In this document: positions 36,601 through 45,061 of the stretch, piece after piece
Layout of the letters: the number at the start of each line of letters is the position of its first letter
Position numbering within the stretch: the stretch's first letter is position 1
Assembly (NCBI GenBank): GCA_039566865.1
Contig: CM076943.1
Span: forward strand, 37,704,663-37,768,662
DNA: 64,000 bases
Direction: 5' to 3'
DNA from: Aurelia coerulea
Taxonomy: Eukaryota > Cnidaria > Scyphozoa > Semaeostomeae > Ulmaridae
The notes under the pieces: model-generated
Databases searched by the model: none
What the model was told of the DNA's origin: nothing
The model's input: the letters and a program-made list of their open reading frames with translations, nothing else
Translations under genes and position numbers: made by a program

Positions 36601-39600
36601 TGAAAATCTAGCAAGTGGAGGAGGGGTTTGCAAGAAGTAAGAAATGATATGGTTATATTTCAAAATATTGATAGATAAAATGACGAAACTGACTACAGGG
36701 GGAAGTTATGTCTCGTTCAATTCCTACCCTGACCATCCCCCCGGGCAGCCCGGGGGTCAACAAAAATTCCTTGCTCAAATACCCGGGGGCCGGGGAAAAA
36801 TGTACGGTCTTATGCCCGGGGGCCGGGAATATTTTTTGTGCAAATGCCCAGGTGTTTCTCGGGGGGGGGGGGATGGTCAGAGTAGGAATTCAACGAGACA
36901 ATAGTTCGTGAATGAAACCTTGCACAAATGAAATCAACAACGCAGTAACTGACAAAAAATTCAAGATTTACTATTTTACCATTATCTAGAAGATTATGAC
37001 TTTAACCTTATGACTTATAACGGTGTGGTTGACAGGGGGGTCAGTAAGAAAATTCAGAATTCACAGGCCAACCAATAGGGGCACAGGTAGGCCAGTCTGA
37101 ACACTAACTTAAGAAAACCCCAGCTTCTACACTCATTACAAATTTAAGTGATTTGTCTTCAAAAATAACCTCTCGAGGGTTGGAGATACCTCGAAACAAA
37201 CTGTAGTTGTACTTTTAAAAAAATCCAGAGGCAACACGAAGAAAATAAATATTGGGCTTGGAAAGCAGCAAGTACATCAACTACTCTCACCTTTATTTTA
37301 TTTTATTCTTTTTATTAATTCACATTTTTACACGATATCCCATCAGAACAAAATTAAACTACAAAAGTTACAAGTTTGTTTTAAATGAAAAACAAAATTT
37401 AAAATTTGGTATTAGCTAGGATTGGATCCAGGCTGAGATCTGATCTTCCTGGGAGTCGTGTTTTAGTTAGGGTTTACTGAGCTCTTTAAATGCGTTTTCA
37501 ATTTTCTTTTAAACTGATAGAGCGAGGGGATTTCCCTTATTTCGATTGGTATTTCATTCCAAGCTTTAAACCCGGAAAGGTGGAAACTTTTTTTTGTACA
37601 CTCAAGTTTAAACTTTGGGATGTCGAGATTTCTGTTGTTTCTTGTGTTATACCTAGAAATTTTCATTCCTCTGACTATACTTGTTCCAGAGGCTCTCAGG
37701 GCAATGCTTGTTGACTATTTTGTGTGTCATGATAGATCTGTCAAAATGGATGATTTGATCAACGTTCAGCCCATTATTGATCCAGGGGTCCTTTATTCTA
37801 GCATTTTGAATAATTGAGAAGGCCCTGTTCTGTAGACGCTGAAGCGTTTGCAGCTTCGTGTTGGGCAGGCTACCCCAGATAACATTCCCATATTGGAGGT
37901 GACTTTCAACCAGCGCATGGTAAACCTCACATAGCTTAGATTGCGGAAGAACGTTTTTAAGTTTTTTCAGTGCAGACAAACCACTTGCTACTTTACCTTT
38001 CAAGGATTTGAAGTGTTCCTTCCAACTTCTCGTCAACAATAACCCCTAGTGATTTAGTTTTGTCACTCGTTTTATTTCTGTGCCATTAAGTTTCAATGGA
38101 GCCAGAGGTTCAATTTTGTTAATTCTACGTGGATGGCCGATAAGCATAAACTCAGTCTTTTTTGGATTGGCACTTAATTTATTGACCCTCATCCACTCAG
38201 AAATGTTCTGTAGCTCCTCCTGCATCATCTCGGCAAGTTCGTTAATATCTTCAGAGGCTATCGTTGTGTGCGTATCATCAGCATACATGCTCGCCGAAGA
38301 AAACTGTAAACATTCTTCAAAGTCGTTAAGGTATATGATGAAGAGAAGGGGGCCTAGGCAGGAACCCTGGGGAATGCCACAGGTTACCCCCAAAGACATA
38401 GAACATTTACCATTGATTCTGCAAAACTGTTTTCGTTCAGTGAGGTAGGATCGAAACCAGCTAATCACCTTACCCTGCACGCCATACCTAGAAAGTTTTT
38501 CGAGCAGTATTTTGTGATCCACCGTATCGAAGGCCTTTTTTAAATCCAAAAAACATCGCCATATTGACCTTTTGAGAATCAATGTTATTATGCCATTCAT
38601 CAGTACTCTTTACTAGAGATGTGGTTGTTGAGTGTAGCTTACGAAACGCATGCTGATTCTTTTTTAGCAACTGTTTCTCTTTGAAATAGTCGATCAGCTG
38701 ATCATGAGCAATTTTTTTCCAGAATCCTTGCAAATTTTGGATAGAACGGATATAGGCCTGTAATTATTCATGTCATCCCTTGCACCTGACTTAAAATTTG
38801 GGTTACCCCTGCAACCTTCCAGATATCTGGAAAAACTCCCGCGACCAGCGATGAGTTATAGATTAGAGTAAGGGGGACAGCGATGAATTCGGATGCATCT
38901 TTGACTAGTCCGACAGGAATTCTATCTGGCCCACTGGCTTTGCCGTTTTTCAGCTCTGTTAGTGCTCTTAAGATGTATTGAGTATCTACTGTCTTGAAAT
39001 TCAAAATCGTAGAATTTTTGCCACTTATTGTGGCAAGCGGGTCATCATTCGGTTCGGTTCTGATTTCTTTTGCTAGTTTTGGACCAACTGAGACAAAGTG
39101 CTTGTTAAACGCATTGGCAATTTTACTGTCATTAGTTAAAAGTCTGCCTTCGCAGTTTAAGCTAGTGACTGGTACCTTAGAGGAATCTCTGTCTAACTCT
39201 TTGTTAATGGTTCGCCACATTTTCTTTGGGTCGGTTTTGTTTTGTTCAATTAGACCTGAATAATGGTCCTGCATTGCGATCCGGATGGCCTCTGTAACTT
39301 CGTTTCTTATCCATTTCAGGTAAACGTTTTTAAAAACATCCTTTGCAAGAAAACGAAAACAACAACACAGAATCTCATAAATGTTATCAGGAAATAATTT
39401 TCACGTGCTTTCCTGCAAAGTCTAGGCCCGAACTCCTTTCAAAACGAAGTTTTTGCAGCGCGACCAGATATAATGAAAAACTTTAGCTAACCATTTAGGG
39501 CGATCCTCCTCTAGTCTCGACATGGCTTCTGGTTTTGGTAGAGAATACAAATTATTAAGACGTAAGGCAGAAGAGTCAACTACATGTCTGGAGTGCAAGC

Positions 39601-42600
39601 AGAATCTCTTTAAATAAAAAAGTCATAACACGAAGAAAGTGTTCCCTATCGCATGTCAGCTAATATATCTAAAATTCCTGAATACAAACTAAAATGAAAT
39701 CTCTAAGTGACTAACGAAATGAGGAAAAAAGCGAGCAAACATTTGTCACAAACCTTTGTATCACCCCCAAAAAGAGTCTCTTTCAATTCCTCCAAGGTAT
39801 CTGTAATGCTCTTCCTGTATCTTTTCTCTACTTCATTGTGGTTGGTTGGTTTTTTCTCAATGCTTTCACCTTTTCTCTTGAATACATTATCGCCCTGTTT
39901 TTTATTAATGGGATTTATAGCAATCTTCTCTACTTCACAGGAATTTGCACTGACGATCTTTATAGGCAACGTTGTCATTACTTGCTTGGAGGAAGTGGCA
40001 AGATAAGCTGCTATTTCAGACTGATTGGCATTTGTTGTGCTTGATCCACTTGTGAAAACGACTTGTGGAAACATCACTACCTGAAAAGATTCAGATTTAA
40101 ATAAGTTTCTCTGCCAAAAATCTATGCACCCAGCACACCAATGGGAACAAAGGGCAAAGATAGATTTGTCTCTTTGAAGAAAGACATGTATATGTTGCTT
40201 GATCCAGTAAAAAATTTTCTCGTGGTATAGTCTAATATTTGATGATATAATTTATAGTATAATACATGGTATAATACAGCTGCGAGTGACATGAACCATG
40301 ATCTGGAGTTGATAAGACAGTGGGCTCACGACTGGAAAATGTCATTTAATCCTGATCCTCAAAAGCAAGCTGTTCAAAAGCAGAATGCTGGTGTCGTTGG
40401 GTGAATAGGGGCAAAGATAGACAAATTTCAGCCTGCTTTCTATCCTCACTGCTTATCTGAATGGAACAAACTTGATCCAGAAAATACAACTGCAACAACC
40501 GTTGTTGTTTTTAAGTCAAAGCTGCTATCCATAATACGCCCTCCTGCAAAATCCGTTTTTGATATTCATGACCCAAAAGGATTATCCTATATTACTCAAC
40601 TAAGGGTTGGCCAAAGCACACTGAACTTTCACAAATTCAAGCACAATTTTAAGGATACAATAAATCCAATGTGCCCCACAAATGATGGTATTGAGGATAC
40701 TGAACACTTTTTGTTGCATTGCCCTTCTTTTGATGAGGAACGACGTGGTCTTCTCGCTGGAGTCTTTTCGCTACTGAGACCATTTGGGTATATTAATCCT
40801 TCAAATAAGGTTCTTACGGAGCTTTTATTGTATGGTGATAAAGAACTCTCCAATGATGTTAATAGAAATATATTACAACTAACTTTGCAGTATATCCATA
40901 AAACTGGTCGATTTGATTAAGATAATTCCAAACTTCATTACATGCCACCACCTTTCCCTGTTTAGTAGTAATTTATGAGTAGATTTTATGCAGCTGTTCT
41001 TTTAGTTCATGTCAAGTATTTTTCTTGTCTTATATTTTGATTATTTCTTCTTTTTCTTATATTATATATCTATATGTTAATGGCCTCAGGGTAGACATTG
41101 CTTTTTGCTCCTTTGGGTATCGTTGTGGTAGTATTGTAGGGTACGTATATAAGTAGTGTAGGGTAGCTCATATTGTAGAGTAATTCTGTAAGTAGTGTAG
41201 AGTAGCTCGTAATATATATTGTAACTTTTTATTGAATATAAAAATAAAAAAATGTTTGACTGCTGCTTTGAAAAGAAACCAATGAACAAACTGAAAGTGT
41301 TTTATGTGTTACACATCAGTACACTTGCCCAAGTATTTTTCCTGAAGCCTGTTGGGCCTATCCCTTTCCCACAGTTCCTTGACACATAATTCCAGCATTC
41401 TGTAGAGAAAGAACTGGAGTTGCAGAGTCCGTAATCGAAACCTCTTTTGTCTCATGACCCAGGCAAACTGGATCCTGTTCCCTGGTGGCATTCTATGCTT
41501 TTATTCATTTAACTATTCAACATCACAATAGGACAAGAGCCTTTACCTCTTGGTATCAAATGCAGAACCTTATAAGGGAATTACCAGAAGTATCTCTTGA
41601 ATTCTAATTCAATAGTTTAGATAATGATATTTGTTTAGCATCTTGAAGCAATTATAAACATCCTGGAGTATGTATAGAAGACATTCTCCCCTCGCCTTTC
41701 TGGCACAAATACAGATTCTACTGTGTGAGTAAAACAAATTTGACATGTTCCAAAGCCTCTAGTTTGCTGCCTGTTCATCAGATTCCTCAAAAGGAAACCA
41801 TTTGTGAAGGTAATTAGTCAACTTATACCATTTTTCATATTAATTGAACCATTGCTAAACCGGGTAACATTTTTGGCATAACAATACTGTGTGCAACTGC
41901 TCTGCTAGCTATTTCGTAATTCGTAGTTGCACCAGATCCATTTTTTATGTAGATTCTGAATTTTGATGTTATTTAATTCTGTTGTGATGTCATAAAAAAG
42001 TTCACAATCCTAAACAATAGTAGCCTCATCAACAAGTGAATCATCCCAAGAAGAAATGGCACGAAGCTGCAATTCACGTAAATTGATGCAGAAATTCTTT
42101 CTCTGCAGAATTATGAGAGAAAACACTTTTACAAAATCACTTGTAAATGGAGAAACATTTGGCCAATTTCAACTAACTTAATTTTACTATCTAAGTTAGC
42201 ATGATACCAACACAGTGATAAGGAATTTTAAGGGATCCGAGGTATAGCTTCAGGCTAACAAAAACGTTAATGAAAATGACAGAAACAGACTTTAATGTTA
42301 CTGTGACCCTTCAGGCAGTGCTTAAAGAACTCTGTTAACTGCAGCTGTTCAACAAGGGCAGATTTTGTAAGACAATAGCAAAAGTTGCGTTTGATTGACA
42401 CCTCAATTCAAAGCGATTAGCGGCTGCAGACAAAGGAAATTCTCTCAACCAATAATTCAAAACAAACAAAGCCGCAAAAGTTTCCCCAAAACTGGTAGGG
42501 CAAACTCTCGCCTTGTGCAAGCGAAAGATGGTTTTTAAGGGAAGTTATGTGCTTATAGCGAAAGAAGAAGGGTAGATCTAAAGTTCTGTCGCTTAGATTA

Positions 42601-45049
42601 TATTTATTTGATTCAGGAGCGGAGCAGAAGGCATTGTAATTCTCGCGTCTTTAGGGCTTAAAATGAAACGATTACAAAACAGCTCCTAAATCAAATAAAC
42701 ATAATCTAAGCGACAGAACTTTAGATTTACCCTTCTTCTTTCGCTATAAGCACATAACTTCCCTTAAAAACCATCTTTCGCTTGCACAAGGCGAGAGTTT
42801 ACCCTACCAGTTTTGGGGAAACTTTTGCGGATTTGTTTGTTTTGAATTACTGGTTGAGAGAATTTCCTTTGTCTGCAGCCGCTAATCGCTTTGAATTGAG
42901 GTGTCAATCAAACGCAACTGTTGCTATTGTATTACAAAATCTGCTCTTGTTCAGCTGTTCATCAAAATACACCAAACAAATTTGTATACTATTTCATGCA
43001 GGATCAAACGTAGAAAATCATACTAAAGTACTCAACTGATTTTCTAAAAGCACAAATGATTTTTTCAGATACCAGGCAAAATCGACCACCCTTTGGAAAA
43101 TGCTCTGTGTCCCATCAAGCATTGTTGGAATTAGGTTCTCGACTGCAAAACTGTGTCACAAATTCTAAACAAAATCTGTTGTCTCGAAATAAGGCCTTTT
43201 TAAACCACTAAGGTCTGAAATATCTTTTTTAACTTTCAAATCTTTATACAAATCTGACCAGTAGATCTATGAAATTCACTGACCTAGTTGTGTAGTTACC
43301 ATATACTTTGTGACCATGTATGCCAAGCTACAAGCGATTTGATTGGCCTGTTGGGTATAGAGATATTTCTAGTACCCATCAGTACTCCAGAATTCTGTTT
43401 TGAGAAATCAAACTTTTAATATAAAAATGAAGCCAAAGCGCGGGAGAAACAATTCCCTTAAAATGATGTCACACAATGCAAATTGGAGAAAATGTACAAA
43501 AGTGCTTTAAAAGTTCACCTGGGAAATTTGAGTGTTAGCTGATGGAGCTTCTGTTTTGACCTCACTGCAGGCGGGAGACAAAGGTTTCCTTTCACTACTC
43601 TTCTTTTTTGCAGCCTTTACTGATCCATCACTTCTTGTGTCTTGATTGTGTCTCTTTCCTCTACCTCCTCTCTTCGGAGCGTCAATTTGGTGATTCTTTT
43701 GCTTTCCTTGGTTACCTTTAAGAAGGTTCACCAACTGCTCAGGTTGTTGTTTTTGATTGCTCTTCTTTGTAGCTACTGATGGATGAGGCAATGTGGTGGT
43801 AGATTGTCTTTTTCCTGCCTGGGATTCATCAAGAATAGGTGACATCCCTCCAAAATGCATGGTGTCCTGTTTTTGGCCTGAATTGAAGTTACTTTGTTGT
43901 AGGAAGGCAGAGAAGTCTTGAGGTGGGTTTGCTGTTTGTGTTGCTTGCTGTAGAAATTGCCCTACATCAGTGCCAGAATGAACAGACCCATTGTCTCCAT
44001 ATGTTGCTAAGAATCCATCACCATGATAAGGAATTACACGAGGGGAATTTGGAGTCAACTCAACAGAGTTAGTTCCAGGTGAGAATTCTTCTGCCTTAAC
44101 CTCAAAACTAAGATTCTGACAGAACGGTAAATCTTCTTGACTACTGAATGCTCCTGGAGAATTCTGCATACTGTGACTAGAATCTGTAAAGTCATCAGAA
44201 ATAGTGCTCTTTGAACCAGTGACACTACATTGGTCCTCGAGCAATTTTTCTGTTTCTTCTGGTGAAAACTCTGTCAGGTTATTGCACTGAAAAGGGTACT
44301 GATATTGCTCAATTGCCATAAAATCTAGAAAGTGAATGATGCTGAGATTAGAATAACTAAAATATGGACTTCCGTTCATTGAGCAACATTGCCAGAAGAG
44401 TTAACTCTAAAAATGCTTTGAACCTCTTACAAAATAAAGGGTAACTCACGGCAAAAATTAGGACATCCTTGCAGAAATGTTGGTTCTGTGCAACTTAGCC
44501 CCATTGATACCGAGCTTTTTGGATGATTGTTGTAGTGATTGCAGATATGAAGACAAAACTTGGCACTATGGTGCAGGGGTGGCACCAGAAATCCTCCAAT
44601 GGGAGGGGGGGTTGCAGCCTCCGATGGAGGGGGGCTAAATGGCAAAAAACAGTTTTTGTCTGTCATTTCGCTAAATTCCTACGTGACAAGAAAACAAAGT
44701 TTCCTCTGATGGGGGGGGGGGGGCAAGATGCTTCCTAGCGCCACCCCTGTAATGGTATATTTAAAGTAACAAAATGTACAAAATAGGACACTTTTTCTAT
44801 TTTTCATTACATCCATGATGACATGACATGATGTCACTATTCCTATTGATTGATTAATCTGCACACAGGCTACCCCAACAAGACATTTATACCTTCACCA
44901 ATTATTGCTCCCAAATCGATATTGTCGACCATACTATGTTCATCCATCATCAAATTCGAAGAAGAATCTTGCTGCTGACGACTGTATATTTGCCCCTGAT
45001 TAGGGTTATTTGGAAACACACCGGCACTGTTTTGCCAATTGTTGCTCAT
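18485..45049 (-). CDS. SREBF: sterol regulatory element-binding protein (SREBP), 14 coding exons, 1151 aa
   Basis: Membrane-tethered transcription factor of the ER. When sterols are low, SCAP carries it to the Golgi, Site-1 and Site-2 proteases release the N-terminus, and the bHLH-zipper activates lipid-synthesis genes. The exons (44893-45049, 43519-44324, 39754-40080, 35875-35986, 34461-34769, 28614-28876, 27442-27715, 25811-25980, 24247-24382, 22461-22725, 21600-21762, 20867-21028, 19108-19210, 18485-18693) join in phase with GT/AG at all 13 introns. Total is 3456 nt, close to human SREBP-1/-2 length. Domains: acidic region ~1-90; bHLH-Zip ~401-467 with the diagnostic Tyr409 in EKRYR; TM1 ~547-567; lumenal loop ~568-610 with RTIL593-596; TM2 ~611-629 followed by GEP; SCAP-binding regulatory domain to 1151. 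Odd points: NKQR replaces the DRSR preceding TM1 and GP replaces the NP inside TM1. Introns are packed with transposons. Confidence 0.95.
18694..19107 (-). other. SREBF intron 13
   Basis: GTAGGT donor, TATAG acceptor. Nothing else recognised. An in-frame alternative acceptor upstream would run into a stop (TAG), so the modelled acceptor is preferred. Confidence 0.6.
19108..19210 (-). CDS. SREBF: SREBF exon 13
   Basis: Acceptor TTTCCCTAG, donor AAAG|GTAGGT. Encodes ACHFKEVMRVMAGSNPLSIA and following residues, matching the vertebrate segment around FLHEATARLMAGASPTRT of the regulatory domain. 103 nt, phase 0 in, phase 1 out. Confidence 0.92.
19426..20807. mobile_element. TTAA-target foldback element in SREBF intron 12 (diverged copy)
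   Basis: The left end GGTAACCCTGCTTTCCGTCC follows TTAA at 19422-19425. The right end is the diverged inverse (GAGCGGAAAGCAGAATCACC), followed by TTAC at 20808-20811. Its ends match those of the 53417-54571 element, which has intact TTAA flanks. TTAA duplication indicates a piggyBac- or Kolobok-type transposase in trans. No transposase frame was seen. Confidence 0.7.
20867..21028 (-). CDS. SREBF: SREBF exon 12
   Basis: Acceptor CATCTTATTGCAG, donor AAAAAG|GTATGT; 162 nt, phase 0 at both ends. Encodes FLAFMCAEMALNARVMQWEQ and LEMFEQDLNVLQHISAQYKG, aligning with the LFLCDLLLVVRTSLW and LRGFQRDLSSLRRLAQSF parts of vertebrate SREBPs. Confidence 0.9.
21029..21599 (-). other. SREBF intron 11
   Basis: GTAGGG donor and TTGCAG acceptor. 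No repeat or RNA recognised. Confidence 0.6.
21600..21762 (-). CDS. SREBF: SREBF exon 11
   Basis: Acceptor TTTTATTGCAG, donor AACAAG|GTAGGG. Enters in phase 2 and leaves in phase 0. Encodes PYAGGLFDLVECYFDAKDVE and an acidic stretch ending in EFNK. Similarity to other SREBPs is weak here; it is included because its phase and splice sites bridge exons 10 and 12 exactly. Confidence 0.85.
21763..22460 (-). other. SREBF intron 10
   Basis: GTAAGT donor and TTGCAG acceptor. No repeat or RNA recognised. Confidence 0.6.
22461..22725 (-). CDS. SREBF: SREBF exon 10
   Basis: Acceptor TTTTCTTGTAG, donor GTAGG|GTAAGT. Encodes LLAIKNQFLMSHVEAILKQM, ETEQCLSLLKQCSAES and IWWYNLLCAVFYINIG. These correspond to VTQLFREHLLERAL, YLQLLNSCSDA and KWWASLTAVVIHWL of human SREBP-1, the regulatory domain. 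Confidence 0.93.
22726..24246 (-). other. SREBF intron 9
   Basis: GTATTG donor, CTTGTAG acceptor. About 1.5 kb with only short chance ORFs; no element end or RNA recognised. Confidence 0.6.
24247..24382 (-). CDS. SREBF: SREBF exon 9
   Basis: Acceptor TTTTTCATCTAG, donor CGAG|GTATTG. Encodes HVIVNRAKAALSYRADD and ALHPVGSRYILSGAWSRDF, closely matching the conserved WLCHPVGHRFFVDGDWSV signature of SREBP C-terminal domains. 136 nt, phase 0 in and 1 out. Confidence 0.95.
24383..25810 (-). other. SREBF intron 8
   Basis: GTATGA donor and ATCTAG acceptor. Contains no element that could be delimited. Confidence 0.6.
25811..25980 (-). CDS. SREBF: SREBF exon 8
   Basis: Found by phase and homology; too short and internal to show as an ATG ORF. 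Acceptor GATACAAAG, donor ATTATG|GTATGA. Encodes LCAQLSMAAINMAENGETVV and LMKIYFNYAIMLSVKFG, aligning with the LALSALNLAECAGDAV and LAEIYVAAALRVK segment of human SREBP-1. 170 nt, phase 1 in, 0 out. Confidence 0.92.
25981..27441 (-). other. SREBF intron 7
   Basis: GTAAGA donor, ACAAAG acceptor. Holds a 264-bp mariner-like MITE (26384-26647); the rest is featureless. Confidence 0.6.
26384..26647. mobile_element. mariner-like MITE
   Basis: CAATGCCTGCCAAAAGTC at the left end is inverted at the right end (GACTTTTGGCAGGCATTG), with TA on both sides (26382-26383 and 26648-26649). A TA duplication plus short TIRs points to the Tc1/mariner superfamily. No transposase; 264 bp; lies in SREBF intron 7. 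Confidence 0.85.
27442..27715 (-). CDS. SREBF: SREBF exon 7
   Basis: Acceptor CATTTCCTGCAG, donor TTAG|GTAAGA. Encodes GDFQVASLHVERALRVIGRP followed by IPSLIWHSVCHVLHQIGL and ALAAQAYAKLLELALLG. This matches [20 protein letters not shown] and LLWNLIRHLLQRL, the start of the SCAP-interacting domain in vertebrate SREBPs. Confidence 0.96.
27716..28613 (-). other. SREBF intron 6
   Basis: GTAACA donor, CTGCAG acceptor. Contains a short tandem minisatellite at about 28303-28365 (three to four copies of GTCACGTGATATAACACA-like units). Nothing else seen. Confidence 0.6.
28614..28876 (-). CDS. SREBF: SREBF exon 6 (lumenal loop and second membrane segment)
   Basis: Acceptor TATGAAACAG, donor AAAAAG|GTAACA. 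Encodes most of the lumenal loop with GGRTILSTG, equivalent to the Site-1 protease site GRSVLS of human SREBP-2 (RxxL). The second hydrophobic segment GLIVNGILYLLFFAWLLIK follows, then the conserved GEP and a KKADIEMKK stretch equivalent to RKQADLDLARG. 263 nt, phase 1 in, 0 out. Confidence 0.96.
29073..30135. mobile_element. mariner-like non-autonomous element
   Basis: Starts CACTCCCGCCACGAAAGTAT and ends with the inverse (ATACTTTCGTGACGGGAGTG), flanked by TA at 29071-29072 and 30136-30137. The TIRs align for about 170 bp (CCATTTCAGGGACTG region included). No transposase frame in the ~1.06 kb. Located in SREBF intron 5. Confidence 0.85.
30200..32860 (-). pseudogene. LINE (family C, CR1/L2-like) remnant in SREBF intron 5, interrupted
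   Basis: Read on the minus strand from 32860: endonuclease C-terminus (VDHYMIYGIRK, near 32740), linker (FAPWLTSSVRD, near 32450), RT fingers (LKNGKACGPDKIPTTFV, near 31540), palm (CGIPYRSCLGPLLFIVHLND and YADD, near 31000) and thumb/C-terminus (LGVIIDEGLKW, YHALFESHLCYGNVV). Frames change repeatedly. PQG of the RT motif is altered to PYR. A Harbinger-like MITE (31645-32111) splits it. The same family occurs, better preserved, at 37270-39350. Confidence 0.85.
31645..32111. mobile_element. PIF/Harbinger-like MITE inserted in the LINE
   Basis: GGGACTGTTCATTATTTATA at the left end and the inverse (TGTAAATAATGAACGGTCCC) at the right end are flanked by the trinucleotide TAA (31642-31644 and 32112-32114). 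A TWA target and GGG-starting TIR fit PIF/Harbinger. It is 467 bp with repeated GGTTGGGTAA-type motifs inside and no transposase. Confidence 0.82.
32861..34300. other. unassigned part of SREBF intron 5
   Basis: Several short ORFs on both strands show no recognisable domain. No TIR or tandem repeat was found until about 34300. Confidence 0.5.
34302..34515. repeat. tandem triplication of the exon 5 / intron 5 boundary
   Basis: Three degenerate ~65-75-bp units occur at about 34302-34375, 34376-34440 and 34441-34515. The shared core is CCTTATTCGTT...TGCTTTCTCCAAAAAGAAGACT...CAGCAAACAT. The third unit is the real 3' end of SREBF exon 5 with its splice donor; the other two lie in the intron and have lost the donor (CGACTTACC became CGTTAAAA or CGTTGAAA). 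They therefore look like decayed copies of the TM1-coding segment. Confidence 0.75.
34461..34769 (-). CDS. SREBF: SREBF exon 5 (acidic linker and first membrane segment)
   Basis: Acceptor TTATCTCACAG, donor AATG|GTAAGT. Encodes a Ser/Asp-rich cytosolic linker (DDFDSLTSSDDDDVDLLIDE) and the first membrane segment FFVSMFMFAFMFAGPSSLLF. In vertebrates a DRSR motif sits just before this segment and an Asn-Pro inside it supports Site-2 cleavage; here they read NKQR and Gly-Pro. 309 nt, phase 1 at both ends. Confidence 0.95.
35090..35810 (+). pseudogene. LINE family D remnant in SREBF intron 4
   Basis: Decayed C-terminal ORF2 sequence on the plus strand. It includes KKLLGVTLDKNLDFK (about 35128), PLIWMFDD (about 35308), and TTGYGIKNGRFLVSRIWHAL (about 35530), matching blocks in the 3.5-4.3 and 61.1-61.7 kb copies. 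Multiple frameshifts and stops. The 3' UTR again ends with the TTGGCATTAATAAGC-type segment. Confidence 0.75.
35875..35986 (-). CDS. SREBF: SREBF exon 4 (helix 2 and leucine zipper)
   Basis: Acceptor AAATCTTTCTACAG, donor CATA|GTAAGT. Encodes KAGILRKAIDCLKHYKKINQ and KLRLENTRLKMAQKH, equivalent to [20 protein letters not shown] and KLKQENLSLR of vertebrate SREBPs. The apparent ORF in another frame over this interval is a shadow. 112 nt, phase 0 in, 1 out. Confidence 0.96.
36709..36899. mobile_element. GC-rich MITE
   Basis: GTCTCGTTCAATTCCTACCC at the left is inverted at the right (TAGGAATTCAACGAGAC), 191 bp. The interior holds repeated CCCGGGGGCCGGG blocks and a G-run. No clear target duplication. 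Lies in SREBF intron 3. Confidence 0.75.
37270..39350 (-). pseudogene. LINE (family C) ORF2, frameshifted, in SREBF intron 3
   Basis: Minus-strand order from 39350: linker and RT fingers (LKNGKASGPDRIPVGLVKDA, within 38768-39274), fingers with HAFRKLHSTTTSL (38488-38733), palm with FLDLKKAFDTVDHKIL, CGIPQGSCLGPLLFIIYLND and YADD (38046-38600), thumb (ALVESHLQYGNVIWGS, 37653-38039) and C-terminus (37463-37666). At least four frame breaks separate these ORFs. The A/T-rich 3' end is near 37270-37400. It is transcribed in the same direction as the host gene. Confidence 0.88.
39754..40080 (-). CDS. SREBF: SREBF exon 3 (basic region and helix 1)
   Basis: Acceptor TGAATCTTTTCAG, donor ACAAAG|GTTTGT; 327 nt, phase 0 at both ends. 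Ends with NHNEVEKRYRKSITDTLEEL. The basic region carries the HNxxEKRYR signature whose tyrosine (Tyr409 here) distinguishes SREBPs from other bHLH proteins and lets them bind both sterol response elements and E-boxes. The preceding region is Ser/Thr/Lys-rich with no known domain. Confidence 0.97.
40270..41255 (+). pseudogene. internally deleted 5'-truncated LINE (family A) in SREBF intron 2
   Basis: Begins in the RT domain (SDMNHDLELIRQWAHDWKMS), then jumps at about 40380 to the C-terminal domain (FYPHCLSEWNKLDP, HKFKHNFKDTINPMCPTNDG with the Cys/His cluster, LLLYGDKELS) ending at 40918. It closely matches the composite LINE at 50-59.5 kb. The 3' UTR ends GAATATAAAAATAAAAAAAT at about 41250, as in that copy. 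The palm catalytic motif is absent. Confidence 0.85.
41256..42341. other. unassigned part of SREBF intron 2
   Basis: No element ends recognised. A minus-strand ORF at 41309-41491, rich in Arg/Leu, has no identifiable domain. Confidence 0.45.
42351..42951. mobile_element. 601-bp Mutator-like foldback MITE
   Basis: The ends AACAAGGGCAGATTTTGTAA and its inverse are the same TIR family as the 6013-9921 element. The element is almost entirely palindromic (arms nearly 300 bp around about 42650). An exact 9-bp duplication CAGCTGTTC flanks it at 42342-42350 and 42952-42960. Located in SREBF intron 2. Confidence 0.93.
43519..44324 (-). CDS. SREBF: SREBF exon 2 (N-terminal regulatory region)
   Basis: Acceptor TTCACTTTCTAG, donor TCCCAG|GTGAAC; 806 nt, phase 1 in, 0 out. 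Encodes residues ~53-321: an acidic, Gln/Ser-rich stretch (FSPEETEKLLEDQCSV), then Lys/Gln-rich low-complexity sequence ending in KKKSSERKPLSPACSEVKTE. Such sequence is typical of SREBP activation and linker regions but not alignable. Assignment rests on phase and position upstream of the bHLH exon. Confidence 0.88.
44574..44749. mobile_element. hAT-like MITE in SREBF intron 1
   Basis: Starts CAGGGGTGGCACC and ends with an imperfect inverse (GCGCCACCCCTG), the CAGGGGTG opening typical of hAT elements. The 8-bp flanks CTATGGTG and TAATGGTA agree at 5 of 8 positions, so the duplication is decayed or coincidental. Contains two G-runs. Confidence 0.6.
44893..45049 (-). CDS. SREBF: SREBF exon 1 (start codon)
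   Basis: ATG at 45047-45049, donor GAAG|GTATAA. Encodes MSNNWQNSAGVF, a Gln/Asn/Ser-rich start, then the acidic hydrophobic segment MVDNIDLGAIIGED (completed by exon 2), reminiscent of SREBP activation domains. The frame is open upstream to another ATG at 45112. However, the intervening bases read TTGTTTCTTGTTTTTAG, a strong acceptor, so the exon probably starts at about 45062 after a 5'-UTR intron, making 45049 the first Met. Confidence 0.85.
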
Positions 45050-45061
45050 GACGGATTTCGC

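Noticed and set aside
41309..41491. Arg/Leu-rich 60-aa ORF in SREBF intron 2 as a transposase fragment
   Set aside because: No catalytic motif or second copy; cannot be distinguished from chance.
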